Source: Streptosporangium saharense (GTDB taxonomy: Bacteria > Actinomycetota > Actinomycetes > Streptosporangiales > Streptosporangiaceae). Taken from it: 64,000 nucleotides of DNA. Positions 33,484 to 42,787 of the stretch are shown piece by piece. The DNA is taken from assembly GCF_014203715.1 (NCBI RefSeq), contig NZ_JACHJP010000005.1, positions 186,001 through 250,000 of the forward strand, given 5' to 3'. Position 1 is the stretch's first letter. Each line of letters starts with the position of its first letter. The notes under the pieces were generated by a model that saw nothing but the letters and a program-made list of their open reading frames with translations, searched no databases and was not told where the DNA came from. Position numbers and translations under genes: made by a program.

Positions 33484-34320
33484 GTGAACGAGAACGGCAG
33501 GCTGGTGCTCGCTGGAGCCCCGATCGGACGGACGGGCGACGCCTCGCCGAGGTTGCGTGAGGCGCTGGAGACCGCCGACGTGGTCGCCGCAGAGGACACC
33601 CGCCGTCTGCGCCGCCTCGCGGCCGACCTGGGTGCGGAGATCGGCGGCAGGATCGTCTCCTACTACGACGCCAACGAGGCGGGCAGGGCGGCCGAGCTGC
33701 TGGGCGAGCTGCGCGACGGCAGGACCGTTCTGGTCATCACCGACGCCGGGATGCCCGGTGTCTCCGACCCCGGCTACCGCCTGACCCACCTGGCCGTCGA
33801 GGCCGGGATCACGGTCACCTCGCTGCCCGGCCCCTCCGCGGTCACCACCGCACTTGCCGTCTCGGGCCTGCCCAGCGACCGCTTCTGCTTCGAGGGCTTC
33901 CCGCCGCGCAAGCCGGGCGAGCGTGACCGCAGGCTGCGGGCGCTGGCCACGGAGGAGCGCACGATGGTCTTCTTCGAGGCGCCCCACCGGCTCGGGGCCG
34001 CGCTCGGCGCGATGGCCGAGGCGTTCGGGTCGGAGCGCAGGGCCGCCGTCTGCCGCGAGCTGACCAAGACCTACGAGGAGGTACGGCGCGGCGGCCTGGG
34101 CGAGCTGGCCACGTGGGCGGCCGAGGGGGTCAAGGGCGAGATCACCGTGGTGGTCGCCGGTCACGATCCCCAGGAGGTCGAGCCGGACATCGAGGACCTG
34201 GTCGCCGAGGTCGCCCGGCGCGCGGAGACCGGGGTGCCGAGGAAACAGGCGATCGTGGACGTCGCGAAGTCGGCGGGGATTCCCAAGCGAGATCTATACG
34301 ATGCTGTCCACAGAGGGTGA
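33484..34320 (+). CDS. rsmI: 16S rRNA (cytidine-1402-2'-O)-methyltransferase
   Basis: A 278-aa RsmI from GTG 33484. It 2'-O-methylates C1402 in the decoding centre. Family motifs: LVLAGAPIGRTGDASPRL at the start (usual P-I-G-N-x-x-D reads PIGRTGD), EDTR near 37, DAGMPGVSDPG for SAM binding, and LPGPSAVTTALAVSGLPSDRFCFEGFPP. The C-terminal HTH-like tail (GVPRKQAIVDVAKSAGIPKRDLYDAVH) is present. It is divergent from pmt and 21 bp upstream of the second pmt copy on the same strand. Confidence 0.95.
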   Translation: MNENGRLVLAGAPIGRTGDASPRLREALETADVVAAEDTRRLRRLAADLGAEIGGRIVSYYDANEAGRAAELLGELRDGRTVLVITDAGMPGVSDPGYRLTHLAVEAGITVTSLPGPSAVTTALAVSGLPSDRFCFEGFPPRKPGERDRRLRALATEERTMVFFEAPHRLGAALGAMAEAFGSERRAAVCRELTKTYEEVRRGGLGELATWAAEGVKGEITVVVAGHDPQEVEPDIEDLVAEVARRAETGVPRKQAIVDVAKSAGIPKRDLYDAVHRG

Positions 34321-34341
34321 TTTTTCTCCATACTTCCCTAA

Positions 34342-35904
34342 ATGGGATTAACCAGAGATCGACTTCTGCCCCCCATGCCGGGAAACGTCCTGCTGGGCTG
34401 GCTTGGACCGCTGCTCGTCGCCGCGTTCGGGGCGTTCCTGCGCTTCGACCGTCTCGGGGTGCCGAAGGCGGTGGTGTTCGACGAGACCTTCTACGCCAAG
34501 GACGCCTACGCGCTGAGCCTCTACGGCGTCGAGCGGGCCACGTTCGGTGATTCGTCGGACCCGATCGCCGACCGGATGCTCATGTCGGGGAACACCGACA
34601 TCTGGATCAGCTGTTCCCCGCCAGAGGCCGATCCCTGCCCGCTGTACGTCGCCCACCCGCCGCTGGGCAAGTGGTTGATCGCGGTCGGTGAGCAGTTGTT
34701 CGGGATGACCCCGTTCGGCTGGCGCTTCGCCGGAGCTTTGCTGGGCAGTCTGTCGATTCTGATCCTGGCGCGGGTGGCGCGCAGGATGACCCGCTCCACC
34801 CTGCTGGGCTGCCTGGCCGGTCTCCTGCTGGCGGTCGAGGGCCTGCACCTGGTCCTGTCGCGTACGGCGCTGCTGGACATCTTCCTGATGTTCTTCGTCC
34901 TGGCCGGATTCGCCTGCCTCGTCGTCGACCGTGACCACTCACGAAGCAGATTGGTCGACCGGTACGAGAACTCCTCGGTGACCGATCACGGCCCGTGGCT
35001 GGGCCTGCGTCCCTGGCGTCTGGGCGCGGGCGTGCTCCTCGGCGCCGCGTGCGCGGTGAAGTGGTCGGGCATCTTCTACTTGGTCGCCTTCATCGTCATG
35101 GCTCTGCTGTGGGACGCCGGAGCCCGCAGGGCGGTCGGCCTGCGCAGGCCGTACAGCGGAACCTTGAGCAAGGACCTGCCGACGCTGCTGGGCGCGATGG
35201 GGCTGCTGCCCGCGCTCACCTATCTGGCCTCGTGGAGCGGGTGGTTCGTCTCCTCGCTCGGCTGGGGCCGCAACTGGGCGCAGGCCACCTCGCAGGGGCC
35301 GTTCTTCTTCGTCTTCGACTCGCTGCGCTCCTGGCTGGCCTACCACTTCCAGGTGCTGAGCTACCACTCCGCCCTGTCCACCACGCACCCCTACAAGTCG
35401 GAGCCGTGGAGCTGGCCGCTGCTGCTGCGCCCGGTGGCCTTCTTCTACGAGGGAACCGACGACGTCTGCGGGGTCAAGACCTGCGCCCAGGCCGTGCTCG
35501 GTGTCGGAACCCCGATCATCTGGTACGGCGGGCTGGCCGCGCTGCTCGCCATGATCGTGTGGTACGTCTCGACCAGGGACTGGCGGGCCGGGGCCGTGCT
35601 GCTCGGCTACGTCGCCGGTTGGGTGCCCTGGTTCTACTGGGCCATCGCCGACCACCGCACCATGTACAACTTCTACACGATCCCCATGGTGCCGTTCATG
35701 ATCCTGGCCATCACCCTGGCCGCGGGACTGATCCTCGGCCCGGCGGACGCCGTACCGTCACGACGGCTGCTCGGCTCCGTGGTGGTCGGCGCCTTCGCCT
35801 TCCTCTCGATCGCCAACTTCTGGTGGCTCTATCCGGTGCTGAGCGCCGAGGTCATTCCGCACGAGGAGTGGTGGCGGCGGATGCTCTTCCGGAGCTGGGT
35901 CTGA
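34342..35904 (+). CDS. second protein O-mannosyltransferase paralogue
   Basis: A 520-aa GT39 protein from ATG 34342. It shares with the opposite copy the catalytic-loop motif VVFDETFYAKD and most TM segments. The extracytoplasmic segment before HPPLGKW differs (ADRMLMSGNTDIWISCSP). Its Cys pairs (ISCSPPEADPC and CGVKTC) resemble those of the first copy. It is directly downstream of rsmI and may be co-transcribed with it. The last 53 bp overlap the 3' end of the opposite GT39-like gene. Two Pmt copies around one rsmI is unusual as far as I know. Confidence 0.88.
   Translation: MGLTRDRLLPPMPGNVLLGWLGPLLVAAFGAFLRFDRLGVPKAVVFDETFYAKDAYALSLYGVERATFGDSSDPIADRMLMSGNTDIWISCSPPEADPCPLYVAHPPLGKWLIAVGEQLFGMTPFGWRFAGALLGSLSILILARVARRMTRSTLLGCLAGLLLAVEGLHLVLSRTALLDIFLMFFVLAGFACLVVDRDHSRSRLVDRYENSSVTDHGPWLGLRPWRLGAGVLLGAACAVKWSGIFYLVAFIVMALLWDAGARRAVGLRRPYSGTLSKDLPTLLGAMGLLPALTYLASWSGWFVSSLGWGRNWAQATSQGPFFFVFDSLRSWLAYHFQVLSYHSALSTTHPYKSEPWSWPLLLRPVAFFYEGTDDVCGVKTCAQAVLGVGTPIIWYGGLAALLAMIVWYVSTRDWRAGAVLLGYVAGWVPWFYWAIADHRTMYNFYTIPMVPFMILAITLAAGLILGPADAVPSRRLLGSVVVGAFAFLSIANFWWLYPVLSAEVIPHEEWWRRMLFRSWV
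34654..34935 (+). repeat. inverted repeat arm within second pmt
   Basis: Partner of 32728-33006. The arms are about 1.6 kb apart and in inverted orientation around rsmI, so they could recombine to invert rsmI or convert one copy by the other. Confidence 0.85.
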
Positions 35905-37378
35905 ACCCGTGCCGCAGCGCGATCGCCGCCGCCAGACACGCCAGCGGTACGGCGGGCAGCACGTAGCGGTAGTCGAACTCGGCAGTCGCCGCGGGCGCCA
36001 GGATCAGCCCGAAGGCGGCGAGCCACGGCAGCAGGACCGGACCGCCCAGGGTGCGCCAGCGCACCACGACCCCGACGAGACCCGCCAGCAGCAGCACGCC
36101 GACCACGATGCCGGGCAGCCTGACCGTCTGCTGGTAGCCCTGCATGAACCTCGCCCACGGGTCGTGGACCTCGGTGCCGATCACGCTGGGCTTGCCGCGG
36201 ATCTGGGCGGTCGGCAGGCTCGGGTCGTAGTTCTGGGCGTCACGGTCGCTGGTGCCCCGGTAGGACGACCAACTGGGCAGCACCTTGCCCTCCGGCAGGA
36301 ACTCGTACTGCCGGTAGGTGTTGGCGTCGGGGAACTGCGGCCTGTCCCAGCGGAAGGCGCGGAAGAAGTCTCCGGCCATGACGCCGAGATAGTCGAGCGG
36401 CTGGGCCATGATGGCCCGCCTGGCGAAGACCCCCGCGGCCCGGTTGATGTCGGGGGTGAAGGTGGTGTTGGGGCCGAAGGCGTGGAAACGCTGCCCAGGC
36501 TGGGCCCACCACAAGTACTTCTGCCCGGAGAAGTGCCGCTCGCTCGGCGGCGCGCTGATGCACAGCAGCGCCAGTTCGAGCTCCTTGCGGGGATCGACCT
36601 GCATCTTCCTGCAGTCGGCGAACAGCGCGGTCCGCATGTAGAGGATCGCGCCGTCGCTGTTGGTCATCGCGAAGTTGCCGTACGTCGAGGCGAACCACGC
36701 CATGTAACCGACAACCGGCACGGCACAGGCCGCGACCATGGCCACGATCGGCTTCCAGCCGGTCCGTTTGATGAGCATGTAGACCGCGACCAGGGCCAGG
36801 ATCGGCAGGCCGATCGACCTGGTCAGCGCGGTCAGCGCGAGCAGCAGGCCGACCACGGCGCCGACCCGCCAGGTCATCTTCCTGTGCCAGAGCACCAGCG
36901 TCACGACGCCCACGACCAGCAGCATGAACATCGCGTCCGACATGACCAGGTGCTCAAGCTGGATCTGGTAGGCGTCGAACAGCACCGGCAGCGTGGCCAG
37001 CGTCGCCCCCCACCCGGGCAGCCCGAACCTCCTGCGCAGCAGGGCGTAGATCAACAGCGCCACGCCCAGACCCATCAGGTGCTGGGTGAAGGCCACCAGG
37101 GAGAAACTGTGGAAGGGTCGCAGCAGCAGCAACCAGAAGGAGTAACCGTTCGGTCTCAGGGCACTGGGTCTGTCAGGATTGACCGCTCCCGAGACGTACT
37201 CGAAGGAGTCGTTGAACCACAGCGCGGGGCCGTACCCCAGCATCGTGACCAGACGCAGCGCGAACGCCAGCGCCACGGCCGAGGCGAACAGCCGGTGGCG
37301 GCCGAGAAGGGCCAGCACGCGCGCGAGCACACCTGCGGCGGGCGCGTCGAGGCGCGGTGGTTCGGTGACGGTCACCAT
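35852..37378 (-). CDS. polytopic glycosyltransferase-like membrane protein
   Basis: A 508-aa protein with a cytoplasmic N-terminus (about 25 residues), then about eight to ten TM segments and a large extracytoplasmic loop (about 240-400) rich in Trp, Tyr and Pro. The first loop after TM1 has GPALWFNDSFEYVSGAVNPDRPSALRPNGYSFW, the position of the Asp of GT-C enzymes (ND). This fits GT39/GT83-like dolichyl-type sugar transferases, but no family-specific motif is clear. The C-terminal tail (RPSSGRASAATTPRAE) is disordered. It is convergent with the second pmt, with overlapping ends. Confidence 0.72.
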   Translation of the reverse strand: MVTVTEPPRLDAPAAGVLARVLALLGRHRLFASAVALAFALRLVTMLGYGPALWFNDSFEYVSGAVNPDRPSALRPNGYSFWLLLLRPFHSFSLVAFTQHLMGLGVALLIYALLRRRFGLPGWGATLATLPVLFDAYQIQLEHLVMSDAMFMLLVVGVVTLVLWHRKMTWRVGAVVGLLLALTALTRSIGLPILALVAVYMLIKRTGWKPIVAMVAACAVPVVGYMAWFASTYGNFAMTNSDGAILYMRTALFADCRKMQVDPRKELELALLCISAPPSERHFSGQKYLWWAQPGQRFHAFGPNTTFTPDINRAAGVFARRAIMAQPLDYLGVMAGDFFRAFRWDRPQFPDANTYRQYEFLPEGKVLPSWSSYRGTSDRDAQNYDPSLPTAQIRGKPSVIGTEVHDPWARFMQGYQQTVRLPGIVVGVLLLAGLVGVVVRWRTLGGPVLLPWLAAFGLILAPAATAEFDYRYVLPAVPLACLAAAIALRHGFRPSSGRASAATTPRAE

Positions 37379-37479
37379 GCATTACAGGATGCCAGCCGTT
37401 TCATGGAGTTGACCCGCACAGTAGACGTTAGAGGGCATCATGATGAGGTTGGGCTGTGCCGTAACTGAGAGGTTGAGAC

Positions 37480-38718
37480 GTGGAACTGACCGTGGTCATG
37501 CCTTGCTTGAACGAGGCGGAGACCGTGGAGACCTGCGTACGCAAGGCACTGGCCTGCATGCGGGAGCACGGGATAGACGGAGAGGTGCTGATCGCCGACA
37601 ACGGCAGCACGGACGGCTCGCAGCAGCTCGCCCGTGACGCCGGTGCCCGCGTCGTGCACATCGACGCCAAGGGGTACGGCAACGCCCTCATCGGGGGCAT
37701 CAGGGCCGCCCGCGGCAAGTACGTCATCATGGGCGACGCCGACGACTCCTACGACTTCACCGCGTTGCTTCCCTTCGTCGAGCAACTGCGCGACGGGGCC
37801 GACCTGGTGATGGGCAACCGCTTCAAGGGCGGCATCGCCCCCGGCGCCATGCCCCCGTTGCACCGCTACCTCGGCAACCCGGTGCTGTCCTTCATCGGCC
37901 GCCTTTTCTTCCCCAGCGCCATCGGTGACTTCCACTGTGGCCTGCGCGGTTTCCGGCGTGACTCGATCCTCAGGCTGGGCCTGCAGACCGGCGGCATGGA
38001 GTTCGCGAGCGAGATGGTCGTGCGCTCGACCCTGTCGGGTCTCGACGTGCGCGAGGTGCCGACCACGCTGTCGCCCGACGGCCGCTCCCGCCCGCCGCAC
38101 CTGCGCTCCTGGCGCGACGGCTGGCGCCACCTGCGCTTCCTGATGCTGTACAGCCCGCGCTGGCTGTTCTTCATCCCCGGCCTGGTCCTGATGACCCTCG
38201 GCCTGGTCGCGGGTGCCGCGCTGAGCTTCGGGCCGATCTACATCGGCAAGCTCGGCTTCGACGTCGACACATTGGTCGGTGCCTCGGCCGCCGTGGTGAT
38301 CGGCTTCCAGGCGGTCCTGTTCGCCCTGTTCACCAAGGTCTACGCGGCCGAGGAGGGCTTCCTGCCCGAGGACAGGCGGGTGCGCAAGCTCGTCGACATC
38401 GTGACCCTTGAGAAGGGCCTGATCGCCGGAGGCCTGCTGGCCCTGGCGGGTCTCTTCGGTCTCGGCGCCTCGCTGGTCCACTGGCAGACGCGCAGCTTCG
38501 GCCCGCTGATCCCCTCGGAGTCGCTGCGCCTGGTGGTTCCCTCGGCGACCGCGCTGGTCATGAGCTTCCAGACCATCTTCGCGGCGCTGTTCATCAGCAT
38601 CCTGGGCATCCGCCGTTCCAAGGAGACGCCGATCGACGTCGCGGCCTCCGCGGCCGAGGAGGCCGCCCAAGCCGTCAGCCTGGACGGCGACGTCTCCCGG
38701 GAGAGCAGCAAGGCGTAA
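37480..38718 (+). CDS. GT2 family glycosyltransferase, polyprenyl-phosphate sugar synthase-like
   Basis: A 412-aa protein from GTG 37480. A cytoplasmic GT-A domain (about 1-230) opens [16 protein letters not shown] and has ADNGSTDGS, the DxD-type [10 protein letters not shown] and MGNRFKGG. It is followed by four TM segments (235-395) that include [18 protein letters not shown]. This is the DPM/GtrB-like architecture, making polyprenyl-phosphate-linked sugars for GT-C enzymes. With two Pmt genes and a GT-C-like gene nearby it may supply their donor, but the sugar is not shown by sequence. A terminator follows. Confidence 0.88.
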   Translation: MELTVVMPCLNEAETVETCVRKALACMREHGIDGEVLIADNGSTDGSQQLARDAGARVVHIDAKGYGNALIGGIRAARGKYVIMGDADDSYDFTALLPFVEQLRDGADLVMGNRFKGGIAPGAMPPLHRYLGNPVLSFIGRLFFPSAIGDFHCGLRGFRRDSILRLGLQTGGMEFASEMVVRSTLSGLDVREVPTTLSPDGRSRPPHLRSWRDGWRHLRFLMLYSPRWLFFIPGLVLMTLGLVAGAALSFGPIYIGKLGFDVDTLVGASAAVVIGFQAVLFALFTKVYAAEEGFLPEDRRVRKLVDIVTLEKGLIAGGLLALAGLFGLGASLVHWQTRSFGPLIPSESLRLVVPSATALVMSFQTIFAALFISILGIRRSKETPIDVAASAAEEAAQAVSLDGDVSRESSKA

Positions 38719-38720
38719 TC

Positions 38721-38748
38721 CTCTCCCGGGGCCCGATCCCCGGGAGAG
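38721..38748 (+). terminator. terminator after GT2 gene
   Basis: A perfect 11-bp stem CTCTCCCGGGG / CCCCGGGAGAG with loop CCCGAT, 3 nt after the stop codon. Confidence 0.85.
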
Positions 38749-38786
38749 CATCAAGCCCTGAGTCCGCGTCCTCTAGGCTTGGTTTC

Positions 38787-40562
38787 ATGTCCCAGCACAT
38801 CCTGACCGCGGTCGCGTGGCCGTACGCCAACGGCCCCCGCCACATCGGGCACGTCTCCGGATTCGGCGTGCCGTCCGACATCTTCAGCCGCTACCAGCGG
38901 ATGGCGGGCAACAAGGTCCTCATGGTGAGCGGGACCGACGAGCACGGCACCCCCATCCAGGTGCAGGCCGACAAGGAAGGGCTGACCGCCAGGCAGCTCG
39001 CGGACCGCTACAACAGGGTCATCGTCGAGGACCTCCAGGCGCTCGGCCTTTCCTACGACCTGTTCACCCGGACCACGACGGACAACCACTACGCCGTGGC
39101 CCAGGAGATCTTCAAGGGTCTGTACGCCAACGGCTACGTCTTCCCCAAGACCACGATGGGGGCGATCTCCCCGTCCACCGGACGCACCCTGCCCGACCGC
39201 TACATCGAGGGCACCTGTCCCATCTGCGGCTACGACGGCGCGCGTGGCGACCAGTGCGACAACTGCGGCAACCAGCTCGACCCGATCCAGCTCCTCAACC
39301 CGGTCAGCAAGATCAACGGTGAGAAGCCGATCTTCGTCGAGACCGAGCACTTCATGCTCGACCTGCCCGCCTTCGCCGAGGTGCTCGGCACCTGGCTGCA
39401 GTCCAAGCAGGGCGACTGGCGGCCCAACGTGCTGAAGTTCGCCCTCAACCTGCTGGGCGACCTGCAGCCCCGGGCGATCACCCGCGACCTCGACTGGGGT
39501 GTGCCGATCCCGCTCGACGGCTGGAGTGAGCAGGCAAACAAGCGGCTCTACGTCTGGTTCGACGCCGTCATCGGCTACCTCAGCGCCTCCATCGAGTGGG
39601 CCCGCCGCTCCGGCGAACCTGACGCCTGGCGGCAGTGGTGGCAGAACCCCGACGCCCGTGGTTACTACTTCATGGGCAAGGACAACATCGTCTTCCACGC
39701 CGAGATCTGGCCCGCGCTGCTGCTCGGCTACAACGGCCAGGGCGCCAGGAACGGCACCCCGGGGGCGCTCGGCGAGCTGAGCCTCCCCTCCGAGGTCGTC
39801 TCCAGCGAGTTCCTGACCATGGAGGGGCGCAAGTTCTCCTCCTCCCGTCAGGTCGTCATCTACGTCCGCGACTTCCTGGCCCGCTACGACGCCGACGCAC
39901 TGCGCTACTACATCGCGGTCGCCGGGCCGGAGAACCAGGACACCGACTTCACCTGGTCGGAGTTCCTCAACCGCAACAACGGCGAGCTGGTCGCGGCCTG
40001 GGGCAACCTGGTCAACCGATCGATCTCGATGGCCGCCAAGAACTTCGGCGCCATCCCCGAGGCGGGCGACCTCACCGACGCCGACCGCGCCATGCTGGAG
40101 CGCAGCAGGGCCGCCTTCCCCAGGGTCGGCGCCGAGCTCGGGCGCTCCCGCTTCAAGAACGCCACGAACGAGGCGTTCGAGGTCATCCGCGAGGCCAACA
40201 AGTACCTCGCGGAGCAGGAGCCGTGGAAGATCAAGGACGACCCCGAGCGGGTCAAGTCGATCCTGCACGTGGCCCTGCAGGTCGTCGACGACGCCAAGAC
40301 CCTGCTGACCCCGATCCTGCCCTCCTCCTCCAACAAGATCCACGAGATGCTCGGCGGGACCGGCGTCTGGTCGGGGATGCCGGAGATCAGGGAAGTCGAG
40401 GAGAACGGCAGGCCGTACCCCATCATCACCGGCGTCTACGACGGCGAGGCGCGCTGGGAGCACGTCCCGATCAGGCCGGGGGTTCCGCTCGCGCCGCCGA
40501 CCAGGCTGTTCACCAAGCTCGACCCGAAGATCGTCGATGAGGAGCTCGCCCGGTTGGGATGA
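38787..40562 (+). CDS. metG: methionyl-tRNA synthetase
   Basis: A 591-aa class I synthetase, start ATG 38787. It charges tRNA-Met. [14 protein letters not shown] near residue 11 is the HIGH region, and a zinc-knuckle insert holds four Cys ([20 protein letters not shown], about 142-161). [16 protein letters not shown] and DNIVFHAE are conserved. The KMSKS loop reads KFSSSR (about 350), common in this clade. The anticodon-binding helical domain follows, without the C-terminal dimer domain. A terminator lies just upstream. The gene is followed by tatD, 27 bp later. Confidence 0.97.
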   Translation: MSQHILTAVAWPYANGPRHIGHVSGFGVPSDIFSRYQRMAGNKVLMVSGTDEHGTPIQVQADKEGLTARQLADRYNRVIVEDLQALGLSYDLFTRTTTDNHYAVAQEIFKGLYANGYVFPKTTMGAISPSTGRTLPDRYIEGTCPICGYDGARGDQCDNCGNQLDPIQLLNPVSKINGEKPIFVETEHFMLDLPAFAEVLGTWLQSKQGDWRPNVLKFALNLLGDLQPRAITRDLDWGVPIPLDGWSEQANKRLYVWFDAVIGYLSASIEWARRSGEPDAWRQWWQNPDARGYYFMGKDNIVFHAEIWPALLLGYNGQGARNGTPGALGELSLPSEVVSSEFLTMEGRKFSSSRQVVIYVRDFLARYDADALRYYIAVAGPENQDTDFTWSEFLNRNNGELVAAWGNLVNRSISMAAKNFGAIPEAGDLTDADRAMLERSRAAFPRVGAELGRSRFKNATNEAFEVIREANKYLAEQEPWKIKDDPERVKSILHVALQVVDDAKTLLTPILPSSSNKIHEMLGGTGVWSGMPEIREVEENGRPYPIITGVYDGEARWEHVPIRPGVPLAPPTRLFTKLDPKIVDEELARLG

Positions 40563-40589
40563 CCGTGGCGGCTCGATAGGTTGGGGCGG

Positions 40590-41450
40590 GTGAGCACGAC
40601 GAAGCTTCCCGCCCCTCCCGAGCCCCTGGCCTCCGAGGTGTTCGACAGCCACTGCCACCTCGACATCATGGTGGGCGACCGCCAGGCGTCCTCGGGCGAT
40701 CCCGTCGCCCAGGCCGCGCAGGCGGCGCAGGCGAGCGTCGAGAGCATCCTCGACCAGGCCAGGTCCGTCGGGGTGACCCGGCTGGTCACGATCGGCTACG
40801 ACCTGCCCTCCTCCCGGTGGAACGCTCAGGTCGCCGAGCTGCACGCCGACGTCTACGCCGGGGTCGCGATCCACCCCAACGAGGCGCACGCCTCGACGCC
40901 GGAGGTGCTCGCCGAGATCGAGGAGCTCGCCAGGCTGCCGCACGTCAGGGCGGTCGGGGAGACCGGCCTCGACTACTACCGCGACTGGGCGTCCAAGGAC
41001 GACCAGCACGCGAGCTTCAGGGCGCACATCGAGATCGCCAAGCGGACCGGCAAGGCCCTGGTGATCCACGACAGGGACGCCCACGACGACGTGCTGGACG
41101 TCCTGGCCGACCAGGGGGCGCCGGAGGTCGTGGTCTTCCACAGCTTCTCCGGCGACGCCGAGATGGCCGCCAGGTGCGTCAAGGCGGGCTACTACATGTC
41201 CTTCTCCGGCCCTGTCACCTACAAGAACGCGGGTTACCTGCGGGAGGCCGCCGCGCTCGCGCCCACGGAGCTGATGCTGGTCGAGACCGACGCGCCCTAC
41301 CTTCCGCCGACGCCGCACCGGGGCAAGCCGAACGCCCCCTACCTCATCCCCCTCACGCTGCGCTGCCTGGCCGAGGTCAAGGGGATCGACCCGGACGAGC
41401 TGGCCAGGGCCGTCAGCGCCAACGGGGAGACGGTCTTCGGCGCCTGGTGA
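40590..41450 (+). CDS. tatD: TatD family metal-dependent hydrolase
   Basis: A 286-aa TIM-barrel protein from GTG 40590. The metal ligands appear as FDSHCHLD near the N-terminus, GETGLDYYRD (Glu) in the middle, VIHDRDAHDD, FHSFSGDAEMA and VETDAPYLPPTP. TatD proteins are 3'-5' DNases or D-tyrosyl-type hydrolases. The metG-tatD-(rpf)-ksgA order is common in actinobacteria. Here an FG-GAP gene and a kinase on the other strand stand between tatD and ksgA. Confidence 0.93.
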   Translation: MSTTKLPAPPEPLASEVFDSHCHLDIMVGDRQASSGDPVAQAAQAAQASVESILDQARSVGVTRLVTIGYDLPSSRWNAQVAELHADVYAGVAIHPNEAHASTPEVLAEIEELARLPHVRAVGETGLDYYRDWASKDDQHASFRAHIEIAKRTGKALVIHDRDAHDDVLDVLADQGAPEVVVFHSFSGDAEMAARCVKAGYYMSFSGPVTYKNAGYLREAAALAPTELMLVETDAPYLPPTPHRGKPNAPYLIPLTLRCLAEVKGIDPDELARAVSANGETVFGAW

Positions 41451-41452
41451 CC

Positions 41453-42787
41453 TCAGCTCACGGCGTTGCCGAACTCCGCGGACTCTCCGTCGTCCAGGGC
41501 TGGGGTCAGCGGGGTCCCGGTGGCGTCGTTGCGGCCCAGGACCGTCACCGCCCCCGAGCCGTCGCGGTCGGGGGCGCCGACCACCAGGCGGTTGCCGCCG
41601 AAGCCGACCGCCCAGCCGAACCGGTCGCCCGCCTCGCCCTGCTCGACCCCCTGGGCCGCCGAGGGGTCCCGCACCGGGATCACCTCGACCCGGCCCTTGC
41701 CTCCTGAGCCGCCGAACGGGATCCCGATCGCCAGCCGGGCGCCGCCCTCCCCGGTCAGGGCCAGCGAGAAGCCGTACCCGTCGCCGGAGGCTCCCCGCGT
41801 CCCCTGGTCGAGGGTGGCCAGCGGGGTGAGCTCCTCGGTGGCCGTGGTCCGGAAGAGCCGTACCAGCCCCGAGTCACGCACTCCGCCGCCGTCGCCGAGC
41901 GGCGCGCTCACCGCGAGATAGCCGACGCCGTCCTCCTCCGCGTAGGCCATGGCGTAGCCGAACCGGTCGCCCGCGTGGGTCTCCACGATCTGGTGCAGGT
42001 CCCACTTCCTGCCGGTGTAGGTGTCCTTGGCGCCGGACACGTCGTAGATGACGGACATCGAGCCCGCGTCCGCCGCGCCGCCGCTCTCCTGCGGGCCCGT
42101 CCCGTCGTCGTTGTCGTACGGCGCGCCGACCGCGAGGTCGATCGTGTCCCGCTGCCCGCCCATCCTGCCGACGGCGACCGACCAGCCGAACATGTCGCCG
42201 GACTCGCTGTTGCCAGAGACCCCCTCCGTGTTCTGGGTGATCCGCCACCCCGCACCGGAGCCCGCGTTCAGGTCGAACAGGTGGACCGCGCCCGCGTCCT
42301 CGACCCCGTCGGCGTCCTCGTGCGGGGCACCGGCCACGAGCGTGCCCTGCCCCACGGCCAGCGACCAGCCGAGGTGGGCACCCGCCTCGGGGGCGGAGGA
42401 GACGAGGCGAACCGGGGAGCGGTCGGCCGTGCCGTACACGACGTAGACGGCGCCCGCGTCCCGCTGACCCGCCACGTCGGTGTACGGCGCGCCGACCACG
42501 ACGTCCGCGCAACTGTCGCCGTCGAGGTCGGCCAGCCGTACCGACCAGCCGAACCCGTCACCGGCGGCGGGCTCGGGCGCGCGCACGATCTTGCTGTCCC
42601 CGCCCTTACCGGACAGCAGATGTACGGCTCCCGCCCCGGTCACGCCGGAGGGGGAGGCGAACGGGTCGCCGACGGCGGTGTCCCAGCCGCAGGTCGCGGG
42701 GGACGAGGGGGACGAGGGCGACGAGGGTGCGGTCATGAGCGTGAGCAGCAGTGCGAACGGCACGGCGGCCGGGAGGGAGAGTCTCAC
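41453..42787 (-). CDS. secreted FG-GAP repeat (integrin-like propeller) protein
   Basis: A 444-aa protein with a signal peptide (RLSLPAAVPFALLLTLMTAPSS), then a Ser/Pro linker and a seven-bladed propeller with FG-GAP motifs. Each blade has the pattern GDxFGWS followed by D-x-D-x-D or VVGAP, for example GDGFGWSVRLADLDGDS and GDRFGYAMAYAEEDG. Calcium binding is likely. No enzymatic motif is seen. It overlaps the kinase gene by 4 bp, so kinase and extracellular sensor-like protein are co-translated. Confidence 0.86.
   Translation of the reverse strand: MRLSLPAAVPFALLLTLMTAPSSPSSPSSPATCGWDTAVGDPFASPSGVTGAGAVHLLSGKGGDSKIVRAPEPAAGDGFGWSVRLADLDGDSCADVVVGAPYTDVAGQRDAGAVYVVYGTADRSPVRLVSSAPEAGAHLGWSLAVGQGTLVAGAPHEDADGVEDAGAVHLFDLNAGSGAGWRITQNTEGVSGNSESGDMFGWSVAVGRMGGQRDTIDLAVGAPYDNDDGTGPQESGGAADAGSMSVIYDVSGAKDTYTGRKWDLHQIVETHAGDRFGYAMAYAEEDGVGYLAVSAPLGDGGGVRDSGLVRLFRTTATEELTPLATLDQGTRGASGDGYGFSLALTGEGGARLAIGIPFGGSGGKGRVEVIPVRDPSAAQGVEQGEAGDRFGWAVGFGGNRLVVGAPDRDGSGAVTVLGRNDATGTPLTPALDDGESAEFGNAVS

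Noticed and set aside
38751..41318. 855-codon minus-strand frame under metG and tatD
   Set aside because: Shadow of two conserved genes, with Gly/Arg/Val/Leu-dominated composition typical of high-GC antisense frames.
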